From positions 1 through 61,321 of the forward strand of contig JAIXWP010000105.1 of NCBI GenBank assembly GCA_027491215.1: a stretch of DNA of 61,321 bases, written 5' to 3'. The DNA is from Flavobacteriales bacterium. GTDB taxonomy: Bacteria; Bacteroidota; Bacteroidia; Flavobacteriales_D; Sanyastnellaceae. This document shows, piece by piece, positions 43,580 to 52,463 of this stretch (the first letter of the stretch is position 1; every line of letters begins with the position of its first letter). Below the pieces are notes generated by a model that was not told the DNA's origin, did no database searches, and saw nothing but the letters and a program-made list of their open reading frames with translations. The position numbers and the translations under genes are program-made.

Positions 43580-43924
43580 ATGGCATCAAAAATTTTGGTC
43601 GACATCAAGAAAGAGATTTCTCGTCTTGAGTCTCAAATTAAGACCTTGGTCGAAGCCGCAAACATGATTGCGGAAGTTCAGACTGGCCGAGGAAGAAAGA
43701 CAAAAATCTCTTCTCAAGTCGAGTCGATTGTAAAAAACGCCTCTAAAAAACCTGGTAAAAGAGGCACTGGAAAAAGAGGGCGTCCAAAGGGTAGCAAGAA
43801 TGGTCCTGACGCAAAAAAAACTGGTCCAAAAGGCCCAGAAAAAAAAGTAGTTAAAAAAACTACAACAGGAAAAAGAGGACGTCCGAAAAAGACAGCATCT
43901 AACACATCGGGCGCTTCTAACTAA
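43580..43924 (+). CDS. AT-hook, histone-H1-like DNA-binding protein
   Basis: This 114-aa protein has a helical, coiled-coil-like N-terminus (residues 1-36) and a basic, Lys/Gly/Pro-rich disordered tail with two AT-hook cores, KRGRPKG and KRGRPKK. It should bind the minor groove of A/T-rich DNA and may act as a nucleoid protein, as with other AT-hook or H1-like bacterial proteins. No enzyme motif is present. It has its own -7 box and a strong terminator. Confidence 0.82.
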   Translation: MASKILVDIKKEISRLESQIKTLVEAANMIAEVQTGRGRKTKISSQVESIVKNASKKPGKRGTGKRGRPKGSKNGPDAKKTGPKGPEKKVVKKTTTGKRGRPKKTASNTSGASN

Positions 43925-43971
43925 GGATAGAGACCGCTCAAACTTGAACTAAAATTGAATTCTCTACTCCC

Positions 43972-44010
43972 AAACGCCTTGAAAAATTAAAACTTTCAAG
44001 GCGTTTTTAT
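43972..44010 (+). terminator. Intrinsic terminator of the AT-hook gene
   Basis: AAACGCCTTGAAA (972-984) and TTTCAAGGCGTTT (994-44006) form a perfect 13-bp stem, followed by a T-run. Confidence 0.92.
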
Positions 44011-44014
44011 TTTG

Positions 44015-44022
44015 CATCTTTG
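44015..44022 (+). promoter_or_regulatory. Possible -7 box CATCTTTG before the FAD protein gene
   Basis: CATCTTTG matches TAnnTTTG except for the first T. It lies 38 bases upstream of ATG 44061, just after the AT-hook terminator. Confidence 0.35.
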
Positions 44023-44060
44023 TACTATAATTTTTTTGGTTGAATAGACCAACTCTTAAT

Positions 44061-45620
44061 ATGTCAAAAATTTTCCAACTTGTTGTTCTTCCTGAACACG
44101 CGGCTGATTCAGCAAAAATCATCTCTTATGTTCGCCATCAAGATGGCTCGATAAAAAAAGATGATACTGTCGTGATTTTAAAAAAATCCATTGATGCTCG
44201 TCAAAAACAAGTTAAAATGAATCTCAAAGTTGAGATTTTTGGAAAGGATGAAAAAATCCCTGAGCGCTTTGTACCTAAAGTGTATAAAAATGTAGCCGAC
44301 GCCCAAACGGTAATTGTCGTTGGAGCCGGTCCCGCTGGGCTTTTCGCAGCACTTCGCCTCATTCAAGAAGGACTCAAACCTATTGTCATCGAGCGTGGAC
44401 TTGACGTTCAAGCAAGAAGAAGAGATCTAGCAGCTCTGAATCGCAAGCACATCGTCAATCCAGAATCCAATTATTGCTTCGGTGAAGGAGGAGCGGGCAC
44501 TTACTCAGACGGTAAACTATACACCAGAAGCACCAAGCGCGGAGATGTTGAATCCATACTTGAAACGCTTGTTCAATTTGGCGCTCATGAAAATATCCTG
44601 ACGGAAGCTCACCCTCATATCGGAACAAACAAGCTCCCGCAAATTATCGCGGCAATAAGAAATGAAATCATTGCATGTGGCGGAGAAGTTAAATTTCAGC
44701 ATAAAGTCACTGACTTGATTCTTGAAAATAACTCATTGAAGGGTGTTATCTGTAATGAGGATGTCCGCATTACCGCTGAAGCTGTGATATTGGCAACAGG
44801 TCACAGTGCAAGAGATATTTTCAAATTACTTCACGATAAAAAAATCTTGATTGAGTTTAAGCCATTCGCTTTAGGAGTGCGCGCCGAACATCCTCAAGAG
44901 GTAATCGACACGATTCAATATCATTGTGATGCTCGCGGTGAATTTCTGCCTCCGGCATCTTACAGCCTTGTTCACCAAGTGAATGACCGCGGAGTGTACT
45001 CCTTTTGCATGTGCCCAGGTGGAATCATTGCTCCTTGTGCTACATCGCCTGGTGAAATCGTCACCAATGGATGGTCTCCAAGCAAAAGAAATAATCCATG
45101 GGCAAATTCAGGAATAGTCGTTTCAGTCAATTGGGACGATATTCCTGAGTTCCATAAATTCGGACCGCTAGCAGGATTAGAATTTCAGAAATCTGTAGAA
45201 CAAAAATGTTGGGAAGCGGGAGGTAAGTCCCAAACAGCTCCAGCACAAAGAATTTCCGATTTTATTATAAAGAAAAAATCGACCTCACTACCTACTTGCT
45301 CATATCACCCAGGCATTGTGAGTGTCAACATGCATGAAGTGTTACCTCCATTCATTTCTAAAACACTTCAAGAAGGCTTTGTTGCTTTTGGAAAAAAAAT
45401 GAAAGGATACTTGCATCCAGATGCAATTATTGTAGGTCCTGAATCTCGCACTTCATCACCAGTTCGCATACCAAGAAATCAAGACACGATGATGCATCCA
45501 GAAATCGAAGGGCTTTATCCATGTGGAGAGGGCGCTGGTTTTGCGGGTGGAATTGTGAGTGCTGCAATTGATGGTGAAAAAACAGCAAAGCTGATTGCTG
45601 ACAAGATTTTAGCGAGCTAA
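44061..45620 (+). CDS. FAD-dependent oxidoreductase, COG2509 type
   Basis: This flavoprotein of about 519 aa has an N-terminal ~80-residue appendix and then a Rossmann FAD site VVGAGPAGLFAALRL (about 86-100), YCFGEGGAGTYSDGKL and a closing GEGAGFAGGIVSAA. These match the uncharacterised COG2509 dehydrogenases widespread in bacteria; the substrate is unknown. I place the start at ATG 44061 rather than the TTG at 44040. The last 12 bases overlap the convergent oxidase gene. Confidence 0.87.
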   Translation: MSKIFQLVVLPEHAADSAKIISYVRHQDGSIKKDDTVVILKKSIDARQKQVKMNLKVEIFGKDEKIPERFVPKVYKNVADAQTVIVVGAGPAGLFAALRLIQEGLKPIVIERGLDVQARRRDLAALNRKHIVNPESNYCFGEGGAGTYSDGKLYTRSTKRGDVESILETLVQFGAHENILTEAHPHIGTNKLPQIIAAIRNEIIACGGEVKFQHKVTDLILENNSLKGVICNEDVRITAEAVILATGHSARDIFKLLHDKKILIEFKPFALGVRAEHPQEVIDTIQYHCDARGEFLPPASYSLVHQVNDRGVYSFCMCPGGIIAPCATSPGEIVTNGWSPSKRNNPWANSGIVVSVNWDDIPEFHKFGPLAGLEFQKSVEQKCWEAGGKSQTAPAQRISDFIIKKKSTSLPTCSYHPGIVSVNMHEVLPPFISKTLQEGFVAFGKKMKGYLHPDAIIVGPESRTSSPVRIPRNQDTMMHPEIEGLYPCGEGAGFAGGIVSAAIDGEKTAKLIADKILAS

Positions 45621-46727
45621 TTCACTTAGCTCTTTACCAACCAAGGACCCTATTGCTACGCCCATTCCCCCCATGCGTACGCCGATAAAAAGCCTGTCAT
45701 TTATCTTAGTTACAATGGGCTTTTTGACATCCCCTAAGCCTAAAATGCCTGACCAACGATAGTAAATTTTTATCTCCTCATCCGTTATATAATTCGTAAT
45801 AAATGAGGATATTTTATTTTGAATTAAATCTGTCAATCCGAAAACCTGAGTGCTCTCCTCCTCCATCGCTGTATTTCTAAAACCTCCAATTAAAATTCGA
45901 TCATCAATCGATCTAAAATAGATGTATCCCTCATCCAAATGATATGTCCCAAGTGGAATTGGTCGGAGTAATTTATTAGTAACTACCACTTGATTTCTTG
46001 CTGGTCTGACTTCTAAATCAGGAATTAAATTTTTCGCGAATGCGTTGACACAAATAAAAATTCGCTCAGCTAAAATTTCGGTATCATCCACCAATACAGA
46101 ACTGCCATTTTTATTAACGGAAGTGATATTAATCCCATTAAAAAACTCAACTCCTATTGACATGCACTTTTCCTTAAAAGCCTTAACCATTCTGCCAGTA
46201 TCAATGCTGCCTTCAAGTTTATTTTTTATAGAAGCGACAAACTTCTTTTTTCCTGAAAAAAATAAATGATCATTCGATAACTGATAGACCTCTTTTCCGA
46301 TCGAAGTCTCGAGCAAAGAATTTAAATAGTCTAATTTTTCAACGCAGTTTTTTTCAAGGAAACCATCTTCTTCCCTAAACAATTCAGTTCCGCCGCATGG
46401 AACATATCCAATTTGGTCATCCCCTAAAATTTCTCTTAAGTAATTTAATCCTTTGAATCGACGCTCCACTAGCGCTAGGACTTCACCTTCCGAAGAATGT
46501 TTTAAATCGCTTAATAGTTCGCTCGGGCTGCCAAAACAAGCAAATCCTGCATTCTTCGTACTCGCTCCCGCGGAGAAAGGGTCCCGATCAATAACGACCA
46601 CTCTTCTTTGGGGAAATAAAAGTTTGAGATGATACGCAGTGGACATACCTACTAGTCCACCACCAACTATAAGATCCTGAATACCATCTAAATAGCGCGA
46701 TTTTTCCCAAAAACTCCAATTGCTCAT
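45609..46727 (-). CDS. FAD-dependent amine/amino-acid oxidase, DAO family
   Basis: This protein of about 372 aa has a glycine/D-amino-acid-oxidase fold: dinucleotide site IVGGGLVGMSTAYHL, ASTKNAGFACFGSPSE (the usual substrate/FAD loop), EVRPARNQVVV and a C-terminal GVRMGGMGVAIGSL. The substrate is unknown. I chose ATG 46727 because it starts shortly before the FAD site as in relatives; the frame extends to ATG 46763. Its 3' end overlaps the convergent COG2509-type gene by 12 bases. Confidence 0.82.
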   Translation of the reverse strand: MSNWSFWEKSRYLDGIQDLIVGGGLVGMSTAYHLKLLFPQRRVVVIDRDPFSAGASTKNAGFACFGSPSELLSDLKHSSEGEVLALVERRFKGLNYLREILGDDQIGYVPCGGTELFREEDGFLEKNCVEKLDYLNSLLETSIGKEVYQLSNDHLFFSGKKKFVASIKNKLEGSIDTGRMVKAFKEKCMSIGVEFFNGINITSVNKNGSSVLVDDTEILAERIFICVNAFAKNLIPDLEVRPARNQVVVTNKLLRPIPLGTYHLDEGYIYFRSIDDRILIGGFRNTAMEEESTQVFGLTDLIQNKISSFITNYITDEEIKIYYRWSGILGLGDVKKPIVTKINDRLFIGVRMGGMGVAIGSLVGKELSELAR

Positions 46728-46802
46728 GTCCGCAGGATATTTATGAAGCGAACTTAAGTACAATTTTTCCGTATAGTCCTAGTTAACAGAGAGAAATCTC
46801 AG

Positions 46803-46810
46803 TATATTTA
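46803..46810 (+). promoter_or_regulatory. Possible -7 box TATATTTA before the TPR/coiled-coil gene
   Basis: TATATTTA differs from TAnnTTTG only in the last base and lies 26 bases upstream of ATG 46837. TACCCTTG (809-816) is an overlapping alternative. Confidence 0.35.
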
Positions 46811-46836
46811 CCCTTGCAAGGAAAACACCCAAAGGC

Positions 46837-49800
46837 ATGAAAATCTTTCATCCCATCTTAATTTCTATGGCGTTGATTATGACGTCATTGATTGGTCTTT
46901 CGCAGGATGAACTCATCCTGAAAGGAGCATTAAAAGATGCTGAAACTCTTAAAAAATTAGACGACTGTCAAATCATTGTGTTCCAAAATGGAACTCAGTA
47001 CGACGTTTTCGATACCGGAAGCAGTGGTAAGTATGAATTTCGTCTTCCGCTTGGATATAACTACGACATTAAATACACCAAGCAAACCTATGTCACTAAA
47101 ATCATTCGAATAGATACTCGAAACATCCCTGAAGAGGATCGCGCGGGTGGATTCCAACTAGATCTCCCGGGAGTTCTATTCAAGTATATCGAAGGTTTCA
47201 ACCTGGACATCATGAAAGAACCGGTTGGTAAGGTATCCTTCTCTTCTCAAGAAAATGCCATGGATTTTGATATTCCTTATGCAGATCGCATGAGAGAAAA
47301 AATTGAAGCAGAAATTGAGCGAATAGAAAACCTTGCCAATAAATCAGATGAAATGAAAGCCCAATTTGATAAACTCATCAAAGAGGGTGATCTAAAAATG
47401 GGTGAAAAGAAATATCAAGCCGCAATGGAGAAATTCGACGCAGCTAGAAAACTTATCACTACCGAAGCTATTGCAAAACAAAAATATGACGAGGCTAAAG
47501 CTGCCTTTGATGCTGAGCAAGCAGCAGCAGGACTTGAAGCAAAATATCAAAAACTACTAAGTGACGGGGATGTGGCTATAAAGGCTAAAAAGTGGGAAGA
47601 TGCAAAAAAGCTTTTCACGGATGCCAAAAACATGAAGCCAGCTGAGCGTTTGCCTAAAGACAAGCTTGATGAGATCTATAATCTCATGAAGAATGAAGGG
47701 GCTATGAAGGAGTATGAAGCCATCATCGCTCAAGCAGATACTAAGTTCAACTCAAAGGATTACGCCATTGCAATTGAGAAGTACACCGAGGCATCGAAGT
47801 TGATGCCTAATATCATGTACCCAAAAGAGCAGATCAATAAAGCTCAAAAGGAACTGGATGCAATGCTAGCCAATGCTGCATTGGAAGCAAATTATAACAG
47901 ACTTTTGACAGAAGGAGATGCAGCAATAAAAGTACAGAACTGGGAGGAGGCTAAGAAAAAATTCCAAGATGCTAAAGCCTTAAAACCAAACGAACAACTC
48001 CCAAAAGATAAGCTTGAAGAAATAGCGGAACTTCAAAAAAATGCGGGAAAACAAGCGCAATTCGATGCCATTATTGCAATTGCAGATACTAAATTCAACG
48101 CCAAGGATTATCAAATAGCAATCGATAAATACAAAGAGGCTTCTGCTATTTTGCCTAACAATCCATATCCAAAAGATCAGATAGCGAAAGCTCAAGCAGC
48201 AATCGATTCAGCAAATGCTGCGAACTCTGCCTTAGAAGCAAGCTATCAAAAAGCAATCAAAGATGGAGATCTTGCTATCAAGGATAAAAAGTGGGATGAC
48301 GCTATTGCAAAATTCAATGAAGCGAAGGGCCTAAAACCATCAGAAAAACTTCCCCAACAAAAGTTGAGTGAAATCACGGAGTTGATGAAGAATGCCGCGA
48401 AACAAGCGGAGTATGATGCTGCTATCGCTGACGCTGATGCTAAATTCAATGCAAATGACTACAAAAATGCCATTGAAAAATATAAGCAAGCATCAAACAT
48501 TATCCCGAGCATAGCATACCCGAAAGACCAGATTGGTAAGGCTCAAGCAGCACTCGATCTAGCGCTTTCAGAAGAAGCAAAGAAGAAGGCTCTGGACCAA
48601 CGATATAAGGATCTTGTTAATGTAGGAACTAAAAATATTTCTGAAAAGAAATATGATTCTGCCCTAAACAATTTCAAAGACGCACAAGAACTAAAGCCTG
48701 AAGAGCAACTTCCAAAAGATAAAATCAAAGAAATTGAAGAGCTTCTTGCTGAGATCGAAAGAAACAAACAAAAAGCGGATCAAGATGCATTGGCAAACAA
48801 AGAGAAAGAAGAGCGCGAAAGACAATTCAATGCATTGATTCAAGAAGCAGATAAACTCTATGCAGAGAAGAGTTGGCTAGAGTCTAAAGCAAAGTATGAA
48901 GAAGCACTTGTGGTTAAGGATGCTCAATATCCTCGCGCTCGTATCGCTTCAATCGATGAAATCCTTCTTCAAGAAGCTAAGTCTAAAGACGATCTCGCAG
49001 AAGCAAACCGACTGAAAGAGGAAGAGCGCAAACGTCAAGAAGAAGAGCAACGTCTTGCGCGCGAAGAACAGGAAAGATTAGCAGAAGAAGCTAGACTTCG
49101 TCGCATGGAAGACGAAGAAGCTCGCAGAAAAGCACAAGAAGAAGAATTGGCGAGAAACGCTGCAAATAACAAATCTGGATTTAGAAACGGGGCCAACCGT
49201 GATAAGGAAGATGAAGTTGAGGCTTATTATCGTGAAGCTCGCGCACTAGAAGATTCAGCGAAATATGCGCAAATGAGAGATCGTGCGGAGAACAATCAAA
49301 ACTTCATTGATAGTCGCAATAAACGTTCTGAAGACCGCATTGGAGCGCAACGTGAAAAGATTGACGCGAAAAAAGAAGGTCAGCTTAACATGAATAGCAA
49401 AGGCAACTCATACATTTCGATGAGCACTGCAGAAGCTGAAAAGAAAAAAGAAGAAGATTCTAAAAACAAGAACGACTACATCGATCGTTCAGAAAACAGA
49501 ATCGAACGTTCAAAAGAAGTAGCATCTCAACAAAAAGAAGCACAAGAAGGAATTGTTCAAAACGATCGTAATAGACAAAAACTTGTTACAGAACTAGAGG
49601 ATAAAGAAAAGACATACGCAGACAATACCGCTACTTACGAAAGTCGCAGTGGAGCTTTGCGCACAGATGCTACTATGGAAGCAGACCGCCAGAAAGAAAA
49701 TCAAACGAACATGGCTTTCGCTGGTGAGAATGTTAGAAAAGAAAATGAGACAGAAGCTACAGAGAAAAAAGAAGAAGCATCTTCTAAGATGAACGACCTG

Positions 49801-50262
49801 CAGTCCGCAGCAAACGTTCGTCTTGAAACCACTACTTCAAAAATCCAGAGACAAAAAGAAAGCTCTGAAGATTTGAGTAACTCAGACCGCAACAAAACAG
49901 ACGATGCCATGATGGCCATCAGCGAAAAGAAGCAGCAATCAGAAATGCTTCAGATTCAAAAAGAAAATCAAGCCGCTGAAAATCGTTATGAAAAGAGAAA
50001 GGAAATGTTTGATGTGAATACTGGTAGCGATAAAACCAACTCCCCTACTCCTGGAGCAGAAAATATTCCAGAAGGGGTAACGGAGAAATCTTACAAGTTG
50101 AATAATCAAATCATAACTGAACGTACCGTGAAGCAAAACGGTAAGGTGAATACTTACTTGAAGTCCGTTTCAAAAACAGGTATCTACTATTTCAAAAACG
50201 GTAAACCAATTACCAAGCAAATGTGGATTCAGGAAACCTTGGAGAAAACAGATAACGGATGA
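46837..50262 (+). CDS. Large exported TPR and coiled-coil protein
   Basis: This 1141-aa protein has a signal peptide (ending IGLSQ) and a carboxypeptidase-regulatory-like domain (~25-130). Tandem units of about 117 residues start at DNA positions 47533, 47881, 48232 and 48592; each holds two TPR-like helix pairs (cores such as DGDVAIKAKKWEDAKKLF, and LPKDKL). A long, highly charged coiled coil (about 640-1060) follows. The last ~70 residues (KSYKLNNQIITERTVKQNGK) look beta-rich. The family occurs in Flavobacteriia but has no known role; an envelope scaffold is a guess. Its stop overlaps the aroQ ATG by 4 bases. Confidence 0.8.
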   Translation: MKIFHPILISMALIMTSLIGLSQDELILKGALKDAETLKKLDDCQIIVFQNGTQYDVFDTGSSGKYEFRLPLGYNYDIKYTKQTYVTKIIRIDTRNIPEEDRAGGFQLDLPGVLFKYIEGFNLDIMKEPVGKVSFSSQENAMDFDIPYADRMREKIEAEIERIENLANKSDEMKAQFDKLIKEGDLKMGEKKYQAAMEKFDAARKLITTEAIAKQKYDEAKAAFDAEQAAAGLEAKYQKLLSDGDVAIKAKKWEDAKKLFTDAKNMKPAERLPKDKLDEIYNLMKNEGAMKEYEAIIAQADTKFNSKDYAIAIEKYTEASKLMPNIMYPKEQINKAQKELDAMLANAALEANYNRLLTEGDAAIKVQNWEEAKKKFQDAKALKPNEQLPKDKLEEIAELQKNAGKQAQFDAIIAIADTKFNAKDYQIAIDKYKEASAILPNNPYPKDQIAKAQAAIDSANAANSALEASYQKAIKDGDLAIKDKKWDDAIAKFNEAKGLKPSEKLPQQKLSEITELMKNAAKQAEYDAAIADADAKFNANDYKNAIEKYKQASNIIPSIAYPKDQIGKAQAALDLALSEEAKKKALDQRYKDLVNVGTKNISEKKYDSALNNFKDAQELKPEEQLPKDKIKEIEELLAEIERNKQKADQDALANKEKEERERQFNALIQEADKLYAEKSWLESKAKYEEALVVKDAQYPRARIASIDEILLQEAKSKDDLAEANRLKEEERKRQEEEQRLAREEQERLAEEARLRRMEDEEARRKAQEEELARNAANNKSGFRNGANRDKEDEVEAYYREARALEDSAKYAQMRDRAENNQNFIDSRNKRSEDRIGAQREKIDAKKEGQLNMNSKGNSYISMSTAEAEKKKEEDSKNKNDYIDRSENRIERSKEVASQQKEAQEGIVQNDRNRQKLVTELEDKEKTYADNTATYESRSGALRTDATMEADRQKENQTNMAFAGENVRKENETEATEKKEEASSKMNDLQSAANVRLETTTSKIQRQKESSEDLSNSDRNKTDDAMMAISEKKQQSEMLQIQKENQAAENRYEKRKEMFDVNTGSDKTNSPTPGAENIPEGVTEKSYKLNNQIITERTVKQNGKVNTYLKSVSKTGIYYFKNGKPITKQMWIQETLEKTDNG

Positions 50263-50687
50263 AAAAAAGAGTGATGATCATCAACGGTCCGAATCTCAAC
50301 CTCATAGGAAAGAGAGAGAAGGACATATATGGTGATCAAGATTTCATAACATTCTTTACCGCACTCAAACAAAACTTTGAAGAAGTTCAGTTAGAGTATT
50401 TTCAAAGTAATGTTGAAGGGGAGTTGATCAATAAACTCCATGAAGTGGGATTTTCTTTTGACGGAATCATCTTCAATCCTGGTGGGTACTCTCACACAAG
50501 CGTGGCATTGAGAGATGCTATACTGGGAATAAAAACACCCGTCATTGAAGTGCACATTTCAAATCTTCATGCAAGAGAAGAATTTAGACACCAATCTTTA
50601 ACTGCCTTTGGCAGCATCGGAGTCATTAGCGGGTTTGGACTATGGTCTTATGAAATGGCATTGCAGTTCATGTTAGACAATTTTTAA
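50259..50687 (+). CDS. aroQ: Type II 3-dehydroquinate dehydratase
   Basis: This 142-aa shikimate-pathway enzyme converts 3-dehydroquinate to 3-dehydroshikimate. The motifs INGPNLNLIGKRE (8-20), the catalytic Tyr24 in IYGDQ, NPGGYSHTSVALRDA and EVHISNLHAREEFRH are all present. The length is typical. The ATG overlaps the preceding stop (ATGA), so translation is likely coupled to the large TPR gene. A short hairpin overlaps the stop and the convergent stop. Confidence 0.96.
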   Translation: MKKRVMIINGPNLNLIGKREKDIYGDQDFITFFTALKQNFEEVQLEYFQSNVEGELINKLHEVGFSFDGIIFNPGGYSHTSVALRDAILGIKTPVIEVHISNLHAREEFRHQSLTAFGSIGVISGFGLWSYEMALQFMLDNF

Positions 50688-50689
50688 AG

Positions 50690-51262
50690 CTAGGCTTTTC
50701 CGAATTCTTTCATGCCGCTTTCAATAACGCGAATGAGAAGCTCAGCATCCTTATCAGAAAGTTGTTTGCCTACTCTAATTTTTGTTCCAGAATGACTAAA
50801 ACCGACCTTCTCCCCACCAATAATCCAAAAGCTATCATCCAGGAATGCAAGGAAATTTCCTGGATTCCTTTTGATGAGTCCTAGTTTGAATATGCTACCT
50901 ATTAAAAAGGTTTCTGGCAATGCTCTCTTCCAATAAGCATTCATGATTTCTAGCTTGCCTTTTGAAATACGAATAATCTCTCGGCCACCTTTTCGCCACA
51001 TGTACACCTTTATTATTTTCACAAAAAAATAGGCCCAAAGAGATGAGGCTATAACGAAAAAAACGCGGTCGCTCATGATGGTTGTTTCAATGGCGTATTT
51101 GATAAATACCACACCACAAAAAGTCCATGCTAATAGCCAACCCACGAGCAAGGCTTCTTGCCAACGCTCTATTTGTTGAGATATCGTAACAACGATATCC
51201 TCTTTAGATCTAACAACTGTAATTCTTTTTCCTATAAACTTAGGAGCACTTGTTCCGCTCAT
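50690..51262 (-). CDS. Two-helix membrane protein, unknown function
   Basis: This 190-aa protein has two adjacent hydrophobic helices (about 36-58 and 66-85) followed by a basic, soluble C-terminal half rich in beta strands, resembling small PH-like (bPH) membrane proteins. I do not recognise the family. Its ATG overlaps the stop of bshA by 4 bases, so the two genes are probably co-translated. It is convergent with aroQ. Confidence 0.65.
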   Translation of the reverse strand: MSGTSAPKFIGKRITVVRSKEDIVVTISQQIERWQEALLVGWLLAWTFCGVVFIKYAIETTIMSDRVFFVIASSLWAYFFVKIIKVYMWRKGGREIIRISKGKLEIMNAYWKRALPETFLIGSIFKLGLIKRNPGNFLAFLDDSFWIIGGEKVGFSHSGTKIRVGKQLSDKDAELLIRVIESGMKEFGKA

Positions 51263-52398
51263 ACTATTTCTAAAACTGAATTATATAATGCCTCATATTG
51301 AGGAAGAATTTTGTCAATACTGAATTCGATTGCTCTTTCACGAGCTTTCAGTTTAAACTTCGCCAAACGGGTTTCATCGCTAAGTAGATATTTCGCATTC
51401 TTTGCCATATCCTCAACATCACCTACATGACTCATCATGCCAGTTACTCCGTGTCTATTAACTTCGGGCAAGCCACCCGTATTCGTGGAAATCACTGGTA
51501 CTTCACAAGCCATTGCTTCTAGTGCAGCAAGACCGAAGCTTTCAGACTCTGAAGGAAGCAAGAAAAGGTCAGCAACCGATAACGCTTCTGTTGGATTCTT
51601 TACACTTCCTAAGAATATAACATCGTCGCAAATTTTTAACTCTCTACAAAGTGCTTCTGCCTTGGTTCTATCAGGACCATCACCAACAAACAATAACTTG
51701 GCTGGCATCTCCGCGCGCACGCGTGCGAATATCTCAACTACATCAAGCACTCGTTTTACTGGTCTGAAATTGGAAATGTGCACCAAGATTTTCTCTCCAT
51801 TCGGAGCATATTCTTTTCTTGTCTCTTCCTTATTCGGAAAATCAAGCTTTTCAATGTTTATAAAGTTGGGAATCACTTCTATTTCCCTATTGATTCCAAA
51901 AAGCTTATATGTGTCTAATCGAAGACTTTGTGAAACAGCCGTAACCGCATCACTTTTATTGATTGCAAAGGAGATTACTGGTTCGAAGGAAGCGTCTTTT
52001 CCTAAAAGCGTAATATCTGTACCGTGAAGAGTAGTGATAACTGGCAGATTAATTCCTTCGTCAGCTAATACCTGCTTTGCTGTAATAGCTGCTGAAGCGT
52101 GCGGAATCGCGTAATGCACGTGCAGAAGATCTAACTTCTCATACTTCACAACATCCACCATCTTACTCGCTAAAACGAGTTCATAAGGAGGATATAAGAA
52201 CAATGGGTAATCGCTCACGTTTACTTCGTGATAACGAATATTTTTCTTCATTGCGCCTAATCGAACCGGTTGGCTGTATGTGATGAAATGAATCTCGTGA
52301 CCTTTATCTGCAAGAGCCTTTCCTAGCTCAGTAGCTACTACTCCACTTCCACCGTAGGTGGGATATCCTACTATTCCAATTTTTAATTTCTGCGCCAT
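51259..52398 (-). CDS. bshA: N-acetyl-alpha-D-glucosaminyl L-malate synthase
   Basis: This 379-aa GT4 glycosyltransferase links UDP-GlcNAc to malate, the first step of bacillithiol synthesis. YPTYGGSGVVATELG near residues 12-26, LHVHYAIPHA, TTLHGTDITLLG and the GT4 motif ESFGLAALEAMACEVPV are present and fit BshA closely. No bshB or bshC is in this window. It is followed, with overlap, by a two-helix membrane protein gene. Confidence 0.93.
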   Translation of the reverse strand: MAQKLKIGIVGYPTYGGSGVVATELGKALADKGHEIHFITYSQPVRLGAMKKNIRYHEVNVSDYPLFLYPPYELVLASKMVDVVKYEKLDLLHVHYAIPHASAAITAKQVLADEGINLPVITTLHGTDITLLGKDASFEPVISFAINKSDAVTAVSQSLRLDTYKLFGINREIEVIPNFINIEKLDFPNKEETRKEYAPNGEKILVHISNFRPVKRVLDVVEIFARVRAEMPAKLLFVGDGPDRTKAEALCRELKICDDVIFLGSVKNPTEALSVADLFLLPSESESFGLAALEAMACEVPVISTNTGGLPEVNRHGVTGMMSHVGDVEDMAKNAKYLLSDETRLAKFKLKARERAIEFSIDKILPQYEALYNSVLEIV

Positions 52399-52463
52399 GA
52401 ACTATAAATAGGCAACGAAGGTCGGAAGTTCACGGCTAGAATAAAAGAAAACAATTACTAATT

